Assembly: GCA_041178545.1 (NCBI GenBank)
Contig: JBEGVB010000052.1
Location: forward strand, 45,276-109,275
DNA from: JBEATZ01 sp041178545
GTDB lineage: Bacteria > Planctomycetota > UBA1135 > UBA2386
Direction: 5' to 3'
DNA length: 64,000 bases
Numbering within the stretch: position 1 is the stretch's first letter; every line of letters starts with the position of its first letter. The position numbers and the translations under genes were made by a program. Positions 34,228 through 42,875 of the stretch are shown one piece after another. The notes beneath the pieces were generated by a model. It did no database searches, was not told where the DNA came from, and was given only the letters and a program-made list of their open reading frames with translations.

Positions 34228-35046
34228 ATGTCAAAAGAAGCAAGCGAGTCCGTGGAGAACCCTGTGCGCAAGCCGTCGGATCCAAGCACGGGTTGCGCTG
34301 CACCGGTGCAGACCACCACGGGAGCCGGAGCGCCTTCGCGCCCTTGGTTCCAGCGGCTTGCGGGGGACACACCGCCCGGCGCCCTCGTGGAGGTGCCACC
34401 GTGCTTCCAAGATCGTGTCCGGCAGGCACTGGGGCCACCGGTGCTGCGCGTTCCTGCCGACCCGCTGGACGGCTTCGGCTTGGTGGAGGTCTGCCCAGGG
34501 GTCCTGGAGCAGGACATGCTGTGCTGGGCAAGGCAGCTCATGGCATCGCTCGGTTACGAGACCCCGCCCGACCAGGTGGTGGAACTGGCCCAGATCGCCG
34601 TGGAGTACTCCCTCGAGACCGGCGTCGCCTTGGCACGCACCTGCCGCATGCTGGAGGGTGCGATGGCTGACATGGCTGGGGCGCAGGACGACCCATGGCC
34701 TCCGCCACGGCTGGGTCCCCGACCGAGGCCGCGCCGGACCGTTCACACCCACGACCGCACTGCGGCGGGAAGAACCCGTCCAACCCGCATTCGACCCCAC
34801 GCTCGGGGAGGCACGGCCTCCCCAGCACGTGGAGGAGCCGCCTCAGCGGCGGGTGCGGGCGACCAAGCGGCCACCGAGTCCGTCGAGCATCTCCTTGAAC
34901 ATCCGGTCCGTCTGGGACCGCTCACGGATCTTGTTGACGGCGTAGAGGACCGTCGTGTGGTCGCGGTTGCCGAACAGCCTGCCGATGTCCTCCAGCGACA
35001 TGTCGGTATGGTCGCGCAGGAGGAACATGGCGATCTGGCGCGGTGA
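34228..35046 (+). CDS. Unrecognised ORF between dnaA and dnaN, antisense to the dnaA 3' end
   Basis: A 272-codon ORF with a strong GGAGGAGGCAGGA ribosome site before its ATG. Residues 1-155 look like real protein: a Pro-rich start, then a helical part (EQDMLCWARQLMASLGYETPP, DQVVELAQIAVEYSLETGVALARTCRMLEGAM, in two helices). After about residue 160 the sequence becomes Arg/Pro-rich and loses protein-like character, and the last about 200 bp run antisense through the end of dnaA. A natural early stop lost by frameshift, or a sequencing error near 34690, is plausible. No family was recognised. Confidence 0.45.
   Translation: MSKEASESVENPVRKPSDPSTGCAAPVQTTTGAGAPSRPWFQRLAGDTPPGALVEVPPCFQDRVRQALGPPVLRVPADPLDGFGLVEVCPGVLEQDMLCWARQLMASLGYETPPDQVVELAQIAVEYSLETGVALARTCRMLEGAMADMAGAQDDPWPPPRLGPRPRPRRTVHTHDRTAAGRTRPTRIRPHARGGTASPARGGAASAAGAGDQAATESVEHLLEHPVRLGPLTDLVDGVEDRRVVAVAEQPADVLQRHVGMVAQEEHGDLAR
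34805..34823. terminator. Hairpin just downstream of dnaA
   Basis: GGGGAGGC (34805-34812) and GCCTCCCC (34816-34823) form a perfect 8-bp stem with an ACG loop, 20 bp beyond the dnaA stop. There is no T-run. It could end the dnaA transcript and so uncouple dnaA from dnaN. Confidence 0.5.
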
Positions 35047-36333
35047 GCTCACGGCCTGGGTGCGGCTCTTGCCGGTCAGGTCGCGCCCGCTGATGGCGAA
35101 CTCGCTGGTGATGAGGGTCATCACGTCCTCGGCAGACACCTGCGTCTGGCGCGGCAGGGCGACACCGCGCAGCGCCTCCTCGGCGAGTTCCACGGTGACC
35201 GGGCGACCGGTGATGGTCGCGAGACCAAGCACCTTGATGACGGCACCCTCGAGCTCGCGGATGTTGTTGGTGACACGCTCGGCGATGAGTGCGGCCACGT
35301 CGTCACCGAACTCGGCGCCACGGCCCTTGGCCTTGCGGCGCACGATGGCGGCGCGCGTGTCGAAGCAGGGTGCCTCGATCTGGGCCACGAGGCCCCACTT
35401 GAAGCGCGACACCAGGCGTTCCTCGACCGTGGGGATCTCGACCGGCGGCCGGTCGGAGCTGATCACGATCTGCTTCTGCGCGTCGTAGAGCGCGTTGAAC
35501 GTGTGGAAGAACTCGTCCTGCGTCTTCTCCTTGTTGGCGAGGAACTGGACGTCGTCGATCACCAGCACGTCGACGCTGCGGTGGAACTCACGGAACTGGT
35601 CCAGGTTGCCGGACTGGATCGCCTGGATGAACGTGTTGGTGAAGTCCTCGCAGCTCATGTAGAGCACGCGGGCATTCGGGTCGCGGCGCATCACCGTGTG
35701 GCAGATGGCCTGCATCAGGTGCGTCTTGCCGAGCCCCACGTTGCCGTGGAGGAACAGCGGGTTGTAGGCAAAGCCCGGGTTCTCGGAGATGGCGATCGCG
35801 GCAGCGTGGGCGAGGCGGTTGCAGGACCCCACGACGAACTTGTCGAACGTGTAGTTCGGGTTGAGGTGGGACGGCTGCAGCCGACGGCGCAACGACTGCT
35901 CGAGGGCACCGTTGTCGTGACTCCCGCCGCGGGCGGCGCTGGCCATGGCCGCGGCAACCGGCTCGCGTGGGCCGGGCTCACGGGGCGAGCTCGACTCCTT
36001 GGTGGTCGACTCCAGCGGCGGCAGGGCGACAAGGATCCTGGCGTCCGCGTTGTCTTCCTCGCGCAGGGTCAGGACCACCTTGCGGCGCTCGCCGAGGGCG
36101 GCGGCGACGGCATCCTGCAGCTGGGCCGTGTAGTTCTTCTGGACCCAGTCGCGGACGAAGTTGGACGTGACGGAGAACTCGGCTTCTTGGGCCGAGACCC
36201 GCACCAAGGAGAGCGACCGGAACCACGTCTCGAACTGTTCCCGGCGGACCCGGTGGACAAGTTCGCGCAGGATCGTGGGAAAGGTTGCACTTCCGTTCCG
36301 AGTCGCTTGCTCGGGAACGCTGGACTCAACCAT
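34843..36333 (-). CDS. dnaA: Chromosomal replication initiator DnaA
   Basis: Origin-binding AAA+ initiator, 496 residues. Domain I about 15-100 (FETWFRSLSLV, FVRDWVQKNY), a short linker, domain III with YTFDKFVVGSCNRLAHAAA, Walker A GNVGLGKTH (Lys203) and Walker B VLVIDDVQFL (Asp260/261). Domain IV ends with the DNA-binding helix RDHTTVLYAVNKI. The ATG at 36333 (MVESSVPEQ) is preferred; an in-frame upstream start at 36444 would add 37 Arg/His-rich residues that look non-coding. Its 3' end is overlapped by an opposite-strand ORF. Confidence 0.96.
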   Translation of the reverse strand: MVESSVPEQATRNGSATFPTILRELVHRVRREQFETWFRSLSLVRVSAQEAEFSVTSNFVRDWVQKNYTAQLQDAVAAALGERRKVVLTLREEDNADARILVALPPLESTTKESSSPREPGPREPVAAAMASAARGGSHDNGALEQSLRRRLQPSHLNPNYTFDKFVVGSCNRLAHAAAIAISENPGFAYNPLFLHGNVGLGKTHLMQAICHTVMRRDPNARVLYMSCEDFTNTFIQAIQSGNLDQFREFHRSVDVLVIDDVQFLANKEKTQDEFFHTFNALYDAQKQIVISSDRPPVEIPTVEERLVSRFKWGLVAQIEAPCFDTRAAIVRRKAKGRGAEFGDDVAALIAERVTNNIRELEGAVIKVLGLATITGRPVTVELAEEALRGVALPRQTQVSAEDVMTLITSEFAISGRDLTGKSRTQAVSSPRQIAMFLLRDHTDMSLEDIGRLFGNRDHTTVLYAVNKIRERSQTDRMFKEMLDGLGGRLVARTRR

Positions 36334-36577
36334 GGGGAGAGGGAGGTGTGTGGTACGACCAGAAGGAGGCGGTTGGGCCTCGATCTGGCGGGGGAGGGAC
36401 GAGTGGTGAGACGATCTCGCATGCCGGTGTAGGCGCACCGACATGCACTCCTGACCCCGTCCTCTTTACCTTGGTGTGGAGAACGTGCAAGCGAGTATCC
36501 CCCAACTTTTCCGTGGCGGGGAAAACGCTGCACGGCGCGGTGCGAACGGCCCCTTGCGCGCAACTGGCAGACTTTTC
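36334..36577 (-). promoter_or_regulatory. dnaA upstream region with DnaA box and inverted repeats
   Basis: The 244-bp region before dnaA holds TTCTCCACA on the minus strand (36475-36483), one mismatch from the consensus DnaA box, fitting autoregulation. GCATGCCGGTG (36419-36429) and CACCGACATGC (36436-36446) form an inverted repeat with one mismatch in 11. TTTTCC (36507-36512) and GGAAAA (36520-36525) form another, and TTTTCC recurs at 36573-36578. A weak TTGCAC...TAAAGA pair overlaps the DnaA box. This is an alternative site for the origin. Confidence 0.45.
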
Positions 36578-37684
36578 CTAAGACTTCCGCTGCAGCTTCA
36601 GGACGGCCCTTCCGGTGGTGGTCCCGGCGTCCTCGGCCCCCACGATTTCGTGGCGTGCGGCAAAGCTGAACCGCACGCACGCACGCGCCGCTTCTGCCTC
36701 CATTCCCATGGCCGTGAGCACCCGGGGAGGGGTCGGGCTGCCCGAGCTGCACGCGGACCCCTGGGATGCATGGATGCCTGCAAGGTCCAGGGCCGGCAGC
36801 AGCGTGCGCCCGTCCACGCCCGGGAAGTGCACCATGAGGGTGTTGGGCAGGCTCGCAGCTGGCGTGAGCACGCGGTGGGCGACGCCCGTGCCCGCCAGAG
36901 CGGCGAGGAAGGCATCGCGCGCGGCCGCCATGGCCCGCGCCCGTACCGCCTGTTCTGCCACGGCGAGCTCGGTGCAGCGGGCTGCGCTGGCACAGAGGGC
37001 TGCACTCTGGGTGCCGGGCCGGAGCCCGTGCTCCTGGCCGCCGCCGAGCAGCAGGGGCCGGAGCCCTGCACCGCCGCCGCGGGCGAGCAGCACCCCGATG
37101 CCGCGCAGCCCGCCGCACTTGTGGGGCGACAGCGAGACGCTGTGCGCAACGGCCACCACCGGGGCGAGGTCGACGCGCCCGAGGGTTTGGGCCGCATCGA
37201 CGTGCAGTGGCACCCCGAGACCGGCGGCGAGCTCCGCGGCCGACGCCACGTCCTGGAGGGTCCCCACCTCGTTCTGCCCGTGCACGACCGCCACCAGTCC
37301 CACCGGTCCCGCTGGTGCAGCGACGATGGCCCTGCCGTCGGGCCCGACACCCCACAGCAGCGTGCCGCGCTGCTGGGCAGGGACCAGCACGCTCGGGTGC
37401 TCGAGTTCGGCACACAGGACCGGCAGCGAAGGGTCGCCGAGCCCGCGCACCGCGAGGTTGTTGGACTCGGTGCCGCCCGAGGTGAAGAACACGTCGTCGA
37501 CCGCGCAGCGCAGTGCAGCGGCAATGCGCGCCCGCGCATCCTCCACGACGGCGCGGGCCCGCCTGCCCGGAGCGTGCAGTGACCCCGGGTTCGCCGGGCA
37601 GTCGCGTTCGACGGCCACGAAGCACTCCAGCACGCGTTCGTCGACGGGTGTGGTGGCGTTGTGGTCGAGGTGGTGGGTGCGCAT
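36578..37684 (-). CDS. Cysteine desulfurase (NifS/IscS family)
   Basis: A 368-residue PLP enzyme that mobilises sulfur from cysteine for Fe-S clusters and thiolated tRNA. The N-terminus HHLDHNATTPVDERVLE, the PLP lysine in SLSPHKCGG (Lys189) and the active cysteine in SQGSACSSGSPTPP (Cys312) are all present, the longer mobile loop marking the IscS/NifS class I type. No iscU or mnmA gene is adjacent, so the use of the sulfur is open. It lies immediately upstream of bshA on the same strand (17-bp gap). Confidence 0.9.
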   Translation of the reverse strand: MRTHHLDHNATTPVDERVLECFVAVERDCPANPGSLHAPGRRARAVVEDARARIAAALRCAVDDVFFTSGGTESNNLAVRGLGDPSLPVLCAELEHPSVLVPAQQRGTLLWGVGPDGRAIVAAPAGPVGLVAVVHGQNEVGTLQDVASAAELAAGLGVPLHVDAAQTLGRVDLAPVVAVAHSVSLSPHKCGGLRGIGVLLARGGGAGLRPLLLGGGQEHGLRPGTQSAALCASAARCTELAVAEQAVRARAMAAARDAFLAALAGTGVAHRVLTPAASLPNTLMVHFPGVDGRTLLPALDLAGIHASQGSACSSGSPTPPRVLTAMGMEAEAARACVRFSFAARHEIVGAEDAGTTTGRAVLKLQRKS

Positions 37685-37701
37685 GTGCCTGCCCCGTGCC
37701 C

Positions 37702-38805
37702 TCAGCGAGCCAGCACCCGGTCGTAGAGCGCGACGTAGCGTGAGATCACCGGCTCGCGTGCGAAGTGCTCGACCGCACGCTGACGGCTCGCGGCGGCGTG
37801 GCGCGCATGCAACTCGGGGTCGCGCAGCAGTTTCAGCGCGGCGCCAGCCAACCGTTCTGGCTGTCCCGCCGGCACGAGAGCACCGGTGTCACCCAGCACC
37901 TCGCGCACGCCGCCCACGTCGGTGCTCACGCACGGGACACCACAGGCCATGGCCTCCAGCATGCTGAGGCCAAAGCTCTCGGTCTCGCTGGCGGACAGGA
38001 ACAGGTCTGCGTTCTCCAGCACCTCGCTGGTTCCGTCCCGCACCCCGAGCACCTCGATGTGCTCGGTGCAGCCGAGGTCGGATGCAACTGCCAGCGCGTG
38101 CTCGCGGTCCGGTCCGTCGCCCGCAAGGAGCAGGCGTGAGGGCACGGTGCGTCGCACGAGCGCGAAGGCGCGCACCACGTCGGCCACCCGCTTCACGGGG
38201 CGGAAGTTGGAGGCGTGGACGAGGATGCGTTCGCTGTCCCGGCGCTGGTGCCACGCGGTGCCACGCGGACGGTAGTGGTCGGTGTCGACGAAGTTGGGGA
38301 CCACCTCGATCGGGGTGGTCGATCCGAACACCCGTGCCGTCTCCTCGGCGAGGTGCGCACTCACCGCGGTGACGGCATTGGACTGCTCGATCGCGAACCG
38401 CGTCGGCCGCATGTACGCAGGGTCCGAACCCACCACCGTGATGTCGGTGCCGTGCAGGGTCGTGACGAAGCGCATCTGCGGACAGCCCATGCTGCGCGCG
38501 AGGAATGCGCTCACGGCGTGCGGGATCGCGTAGTGCACGTGGAACAGGTCGATGCCGTGCTCCTCCTGCACCTCCAGCATGCGCGTGGCGAGTGCGAGGT
38601 CGTAGGGCGGGTAGCGGAACAGCGGGTATGCGCTCACGTGCACGCGGTGGAACGTGATGCCGCGGTCGTCGTGCCCGAGCCGGCCCGGCCGGTCGTAGCT
38701 GATCAGGTGCACCTCGTGCCCGCGTTGCGCGAGCGCGAGGGCCATCTCGGTGGCCACCACGCCACTGCCGCCGACGGTTGGGTAACAGACGATGCCGATG
38801 CGCAT
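37702..38805 (-). CDS. bshA: N-acetyl-alpha-D-glucosaminyl L-malate synthase BshA
   Basis: GT4-family glycosyltransferase, 367 residues, that joins UDP-GlcNAc and L-malate in bacillithiol synthesis. The N-terminus MRIGIVCYPTVGGSGVVATE is close to the BshA signature, with LISYDRPGR, TLHGTDITVVGSDP and the nucleotide-sugar part SASETESFGLSMLEAMACGVP. BshB and BshC were not recognised in the window. Placement next to a cysteine desulfurase fits thiol metabolism, but this is inference. A general GT4 transferase with another acceptor remains possible. Confidence 0.82.
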   Translation of the reverse strand: MRIGIVCYPTVGGSGVVATEMALALAQRGHEVHLISYDRPGRLGHDDRGITFHRVHVSAYPLFRYPPYDLALATRMLEVQEEHGIDLFHVHYAIPHAVSAFLARSMGCPQMRFVTTLHGTDITVVGSDPAYMRPTRFAIEQSNAVTAVSAHLAEETARVFGSTTPIEVVPNFVDTDHYRPRGTAWHQRRDSERILVHASNFRPVKRVADVVRAFALVRRTVPSRLLLAGDGPDREHALAVASDLGCTEHIEVLGVRDGTSEVLENADLFLSASETESFGLSMLEAMACGVPCVSTDVGGVREVLGDTGALVPAGQPERLAGAALKLLRDPELHARHAAASRQRAVEHFAREPVISRYVALYDRVLAR

Positions 38806-38813
38806 GGGGTGCC

Positions 38814-40550
38814 TCAGTGGACCACACTCTGCAGGGACGGTGGCAGTTCCATGGTCGCCAGGTGGGCCCGCAAGCGCTCGAAGCGGTCGCTGTCGCCTTC
38901 CGCTGCTGCCTCGCTCCACCGCCACAAGGTCTCCTGCAGCGGGCCTGCATCCGGGTCCTCGGTGGCGATCGCGAGCCAAGGCCGCGCTGCCGCCGGTCCA
39001 TCGCGCAGCAAGGTCTCCACGCCACGCTCCCAGGCTGCCTCGGCAAGGGGCTTGCGGATCCGTTCCCACTCGCCGCCCGCTGGCAGCAGCGCAAAGGCTG
39101 CGTCCGCCTCGGCACGGAACCGCGTCCACGCGTCGCGCATGCCGGGACGCACCGAGGTCTCGGCTGCTTCGATCTGGGCCCGTGCCGACACGAAGTCGCC
39201 GGTGTGGAACAGGTAGATGGCCCGTTCCGTGGGCCAGCTCATCCACCACGACCATGTGGTCACCCCGAGCACGACGACCAGCGTGGTCGCGATGGCGCGA
39301 CGCAGCAGGCGCCCGCGCCCGTGGAACCGTTCGCGGAAACCCGGTTCGCTCTCCCACCGCCAGAGCACGCGCAGCCGCGCGTTCTCACTGGGGTGCCGCA
39401 GCGTCGACTTCCCCGCGTCGTGGTCCATCAGCTCCCCCACGCGCCGCAGTGCGAGTGCGCAGGGTGCCGCGCCGCCCAAGGCCTCTGCGGACAGCACGTC
39501 TGCCTCGAACTCGAACCGGTGGCCGACGTGCCGCACCGTGAACCAGCCGATGCCGGCGAGGGCGACACCGCCGAGGCCGAGCAGCAGCGGGTCCGCGGAA
39601 TCGAGGTCGAGTTGCTGCAGTGGGTGCAGCAGCAAGAGCGGGATCACGACGAACAGCACCAGCAGCAGGCCCGGGTGGCCGGCCTTGGCGTGGCCGACCT
39701 CGTGGGCCACCACGCCGCGCAGCGAGCCCGCGTCCAGGACCGACATGAGGCCGTCGGTGAGCACGAGGTAGCGGGGCCACGGCAGTGGTCCCACCATGGC
39801 TGCATTGACCATCCGGTACCCGGTGTCGAGGGCCAGCAGCCCGCGGGCAGGGAACCCGAGCCGGTCGACGAAGCCGTGAAGGTCGTCGGCAAGGTGCGGC
39901 GGGAGCCTGCGCGTGGTGCCCATCAGCACGCGGAAGAGCAGCGGCAGCACGAGTCCCAGCAGCAGCAGGAACGCGACGATGCCGAGGGTGAGCCCCAGCG
40001 ACGTCGTGTGGAAGAACACCTCCGTCCTGCGGTCGAGCCCCACCAGGTCGAGGCAGGTGCCGTAGAGCAGCAGCGGTACCGTCAGGAAGGCCAGCATGGC
40101 CATGCCCTCCCGCGCGTCCGGTGCCTGCGGGACCGCCATGCCGGCCAGTTCCAGCTGCCGCCGCAGCCGCTGGTCGCACAGCAGCCGCAGCAGCTCAAGG
40201 ACGAGCAGCGGCAACACCTGCAGGACGAGCAACGCGAGGTGGCTCCCGCTCCCTGCGCGCGTCGAGAAGTCGAGCCAGCAACCGGCGGTGAGGAATGCGA
40301 AGTAGCTGGCAGGCACCGAGGCCGGCAAGGCGAGGAGCGCAAGGCGCGCAGCGAGCGCGGGCCTGCGCCCGCGGGCCAGGAGGACGCCCAGTGCCGTACT
40401 GCTCGCGAGCCCGAGCAGCAACGGCAGGAACAGCAGCCAGCCGTGTGCGAGTGCCACGTCGAGGGTCCCTGCCCCCGGGAGCACCTCGTACAGCTCTGGT
40501 GCGAGGGCGAGGGCCAGCAGACCGATGACGAAGGGGACGGGGACGATCAT
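38814..40550 (-). CDS. Integral-membrane M48 metalloprotease
   Basis: A 578-residue membrane peptidase. Several hydrophobic helices fill residues 1-210. The zinc site is VVAHEVGHAKAGH (His283, His287, Glu284), with the third ligand Glu349 in HRFEFEAD. Two more membrane segments follow the active site (about 295-310 and 325-340), then one near 420, and a soluble helical C-terminus (about 440-578) ends the protein. The family (Ste24/HtpX-like) degrades or processes membrane proteins. The ATG overlaps the stop of the upstream gene (ATGA). It ends 8 bp before bshA. Confidence 0.8.
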   Translation of the reverse strand: MIVPVPFVIGLLALALAPELYEVLPGAGTLDVALAHGWLLFLPLLLGLASSTALGVLLARGRRPALAARLALLALPASVPASYFAFLTAGCWLDFSTRAGSGSHLALLVLQVLPLLVLELLRLLCDQRLRRQLELAGMAVPQAPDAREGMAMLAFLTVPLLLYGTCLDLVGLDRRTEVFFHTTSLGLTLGIVAFLLLLGLVLPLLFRVLMGTTRRLPPHLADDLHGFVDRLGFPARGLLALDTGYRMVNAAMVGPLPWPRYLVLTDGLMSVLDAGSLRGVVAHEVGHAKAGHPGLLLVLFVVIPLLLLHPLQQLDLDSADPLLLGLGGVALAGIGWFTVRHVGHRFEFEADVLSAEALGGAAPCALALRRVGELMDHDAGKSTLRHPSENARLRVLWRWESEPGFRERFHGRGRLLRRAIATTLVVVLGVTTWSWWMSWPTERAIYLFHTGDFVSARAQIEAAETSVRPGMRDAWTRFRAEADAAFALLPAGGEWERIRKPLAEAAWERGVETLLRDGPAAARPWLAIATEDPDAGPLQETLWRWSEAAAEGDSDRFERLRAHLATMELPPSLQSVVH

Positions 40551-41578
40551 CCCTTGCCGTCCCCCTGGCTCTTGGCGGGCGGCTCGGCAGGGGCCGGGAA
40601 CATGCGTTCGAGCCATGGCACCCAGCGCGGGTCGCGGCGCAACAGGTCCAGTTCGGGATCCTTCTCGAGGACGCGACGTGCCACCCGGAGGGACGGGTCC
40701 GTGGACCGGTCGAGCTGCAGTGCTGCGAGGCGCTCGAGTGCAGCGAAACCCCTCCCCACGTCGCCTGTCAACGCGTGCAGGCACGCAGCCTGGTACCAGT
40801 CCGCGGGCCACAACCGGTGCCCGCCTGCGTCCGCCATGGCCTGCATGGCAAGGTGCTCGCGCAACGCGGCGGCGGGGTCGCGCAGCCGCACGAGGATCGT
40901 GGACAGGTCGCGGAGTGCGTCGATGCGGTCCTCGGCGTCCCCTTCCGTGCTCGCCTGCCGACGCTCCTCGAGGAACGGCTGCACGTAGCGCGGGTGCCCC
41001 CACTGGTGCATCGCGCACGCGAGCGCCAGCCGCAGGTCCTGCGGCTCGATCTCGGTGTCCTCGACCAGTGCGACGATGCCCTCCATGGCGTCGGCACGGG
41101 GCGGCAGCGGCAGCAGGTCGCGCAGCGGCATCACCAGCCGCACCCGGTGGTTGTCGGCAAACCAGTCCGGCGTCTCCAGCAGCAGCCGCAGGAACAACTC
41201 GCCCACGAACGGCTGCAATGGTTGCAGCGGCAGGTACTGCCCTGCATAGCTCATCTCGCTGCGGTCCTCCCGCTCCACGAACGCGAGGCTCACCTTGGTC
41301 GCCAGCTCCGCCAGGCCCTTGGCGCGCGGCGTGTCGGCAGGCTTCGCGGCGGCCAGCTCGCTGCCGAGGACCGGCAGCCCCACGGCAGGGTCCTCGAGGA
41401 CGGCCACGAGGGTGCGCTGCAGGAGCGCCTGGTCGACCTGGTCGCTCGCAACCCACCGTTCGACGGCCTCGCGCACGCGCGCAGGCGGGTCCGCCTGCGG
41501 CTTCGTCCCCGTGTCGCCCTGCTGGGCGGCTGCGAGGGAAGCCAACCCCAACAGGAGGCCTGCAGTCAGGTGGCGCAT
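40547..41578 (-). CDS. Secreted hypothetical protein, helical-repeat type
   Basis: A 343-residue exported protein with signal peptide 1-18 (LASLAAA then QQG). The rest is rich in Leu/Ala/Arg with helix-turn-helix periodicity (WYQAACLHALTGDVGRGFAALERLAAL, two helices), suggesting TPR-like repeats, followed by a Pro-rich end. The sequence DPELDLLRRDPRWVPWLERMF near the C-terminus resembles the last unit found in TPR proteins of peptidase partners. It overlaps the M48 protease start by 4 bp, so the two are translated together and probably work together. Confidence 0.6.
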   Translation of the reverse strand: MRHLTAGLLLGLASLAAAQQGDTGTKPQADPPARVREAVERWVASDQVDQALLQRTLVAVLEDPAVGLPVLGSELAAAKPADTPRAKGLAELATKVSLAFVEREDRSEMSYAGQYLPLQPLQPFVGELFLRLLLETPDWFADNHRVRLVMPLRDLLPLPPRADAMEGIVALVEDTEIEPQDLRLALACAMHQWGHPRYVQPFLEERRQASTEGDAEDRIDALRDLSTILVRLRDPAAALREHLAMQAMADAGGHRLWPADWYQAACLHALTGDVGRGFAALERLAALQLDRSTDPSLRVARRVLEKDPELDLLRRDPRWVPWLERMFPAPAEPPAKSQGDGKG

Positions 41579-41587
41579 GGCGCCTTT

Positions 41588-42289
41588 CTAGCCCGCGCGC
41601 GGCACCACATACAGGGGCCCGCCTGCGGGCAGCGGTGCGAAGGCAAGCGCGACGAGGAAGCGTGCGAGCGATGGCACCGGCAGCCAGGTCGAAGGGTCCG
41701 CACCGGGCATCGCGGCACGGTTCTTCCCGGTGTCGAGGATCCCGGGCATGGCCACGGCCACGTCGACGCCGCTGCCGTGCAGGTCGAGGGCAAGGGTGCG
41801 CGCGTACTCGTGCAGCGCCGCCTTGCTGGCGAGGTAGTTCGCCATGCCGCTGCCGATGCCCACGGCATCGGCGCCGGTGAACACGATGCGCCCTGCCCGA
41901 CGGCGACGGAAGCGGCCCACGACGGCGCGTGCGAGGGTCGCGGGTGCAAGCAGGTTGGACTCGACCAGTGCGGCCAGCTCGCCTGCGGGGTCCGCACCGA
42001 CAGGCCCGAAGGCATAGGCCCCCTGGGTCGCGACCATGGCGTCGACCGGGCCCAGTGCGTCCGTGGCACCCTTCACGAACCCTGCTGCCGCCTCACCGTC
42101 CGCGGCACCCACGCAGCCGACCAGCACCCCGGTCCCCGGGAAGCGTGCGCGCAGCGGCTCGACCTGCCACGGTCGGCGCACGGCCAGCGCGAGCCGTGCC
42201 CCGGCCTCGTGGAGCTGCCGCGCAACCTCCGCACCCACCTCGCCGGTGGCGCCCCCCAGCAACACGACCTTGCCGCGCAGGTTGTCCAT
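41588..42289 (-). CDS. Short-chain dehydrogenase/reductase (SDR) family oxidoreductase
   Basis: A 233-residue NAD(P)-dependent reductase. The Rossmann motif is GGATGEVG (12-19), slightly changed from TGxxxGxG. The catalytic YLASK gives Tyr152 and Lys156, preceded by a putative Ser/Thr in IVFTGADAV. The start is an ATG following a 17-bp gap from lemA. The substrate cannot be inferred. It lacks membrane segments and has no obvious pathway partners. Confidence 0.8.
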   Translation of the reverse strand: MDNLRGKVVLLGGATGEVGAEVARQLHEAGARLALAVRRPWQVEPLRARFPGTGVLVGCVGAADGEAAAGFVKGATDALGPVDAMVATQGAYAFGPVGADPAGELAALVESNLLAPATLARAVVGRFRRRRAGRIVFTGADAVGIGSGMANYLASKAALHEYARTLALDLHGSGVDVAVAMPGILDTGKNRAAMPGADPSTWLPVPSLARFLVALAFAPLPAGGPLYVVPRAG

Positions 42290-42306
42290 GCCGGTGGACG
42301 AAGGGG

Positions 42307-42873
42307 TCAGAACTGGACCTTGACGTTCTTGCGCTCGGCAACGTCCTCGAGCTCGAAGTGCTCGGCGGCGCGGAACCCGAACATGCCCGCGAACACCACC
42401 GCGGGGAACACCTCGATCGAGGTGTTGTAGCGCATGACCGTGTCGTTGTAGGCCTGCCGCGCGAAGCCGATGCGGTTCTCGGTGGAGGCCAGTTCCTCCT
42501 GCAGCTTGAGCATGTTCTCGTTGGCGCGCAGCTGCGGGTAGTTCTCGGCCACCGCGAACAGCGAGCGCAGGGTGCCGCTGAGGGCGTTCTCGGCCTTCGC
42601 GTGCTCGCCCACGGTGCTGGCGTCCACGGCAACCTGCCGCGCCCGGACCACGGCCTCCAGCGTGGAGCTCTCGTGCTTCATGTAACCCTTCGCCGTCTCC
42701 ACGAGGTTGGGCACCAGGTCGTGGCGGCGCTTGAGCTGCACGTCGATCTGGCTCCACGCGTTCTTGGTCTCGTTGCGTCCGCGCACGAGGCCGTTGTAGA
42801 TGCCGATGGCGAAGAGGAAGAGCAGCGCGGCCGTGCCGAGCAGGACCAGCAGGACGATCCAGGACGTGTCCAT
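42307..42873 (-). CDS. lemA: LemA family protein
   Basis: A 188-residue membrane-anchored coiled-coil protein. One N-terminal membrane helix (about 5-27) is followed by the LemA pattern YNGLVRGRNETKNAWSQIDVQLKRRHDLVPNLVETAKGY (spread over residues about 26-64), then a helical hairpin. The family is widespread, often near M48 peptidases, and of unclear function; an M48 gene lies about 1.8 kb away. The C-terminus FELEDVAERKNVKVQF is normal. Confidence 0.9.
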   Translation of the reverse strand: MDTSWIVLLVLLGTAALLFLFAIGIYNGLVRGRNETKNAWSQIDVQLKRRHDLVPNLVETAKGYMKHESSTLEAVVRARQVAVDASTVGEHAKAENALSGTLRSLFAVAENYPQLRANENMLKLQEELASTENRIGFARQAYNDTVMRYNTSIEVFPAVVFAGMFGFRAAEHFELEDVAERKNVKVQF

Positions 42874-42875
42874 GT

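Noticed and set aside
36334..36444. Longer dnaA reading frame starting at 36444
   Set aside because: The 37 added residues are His/Arg/Pro-rich and overlap the probable promoter and DnaA box; MVESSVPEQ is a more normal start.
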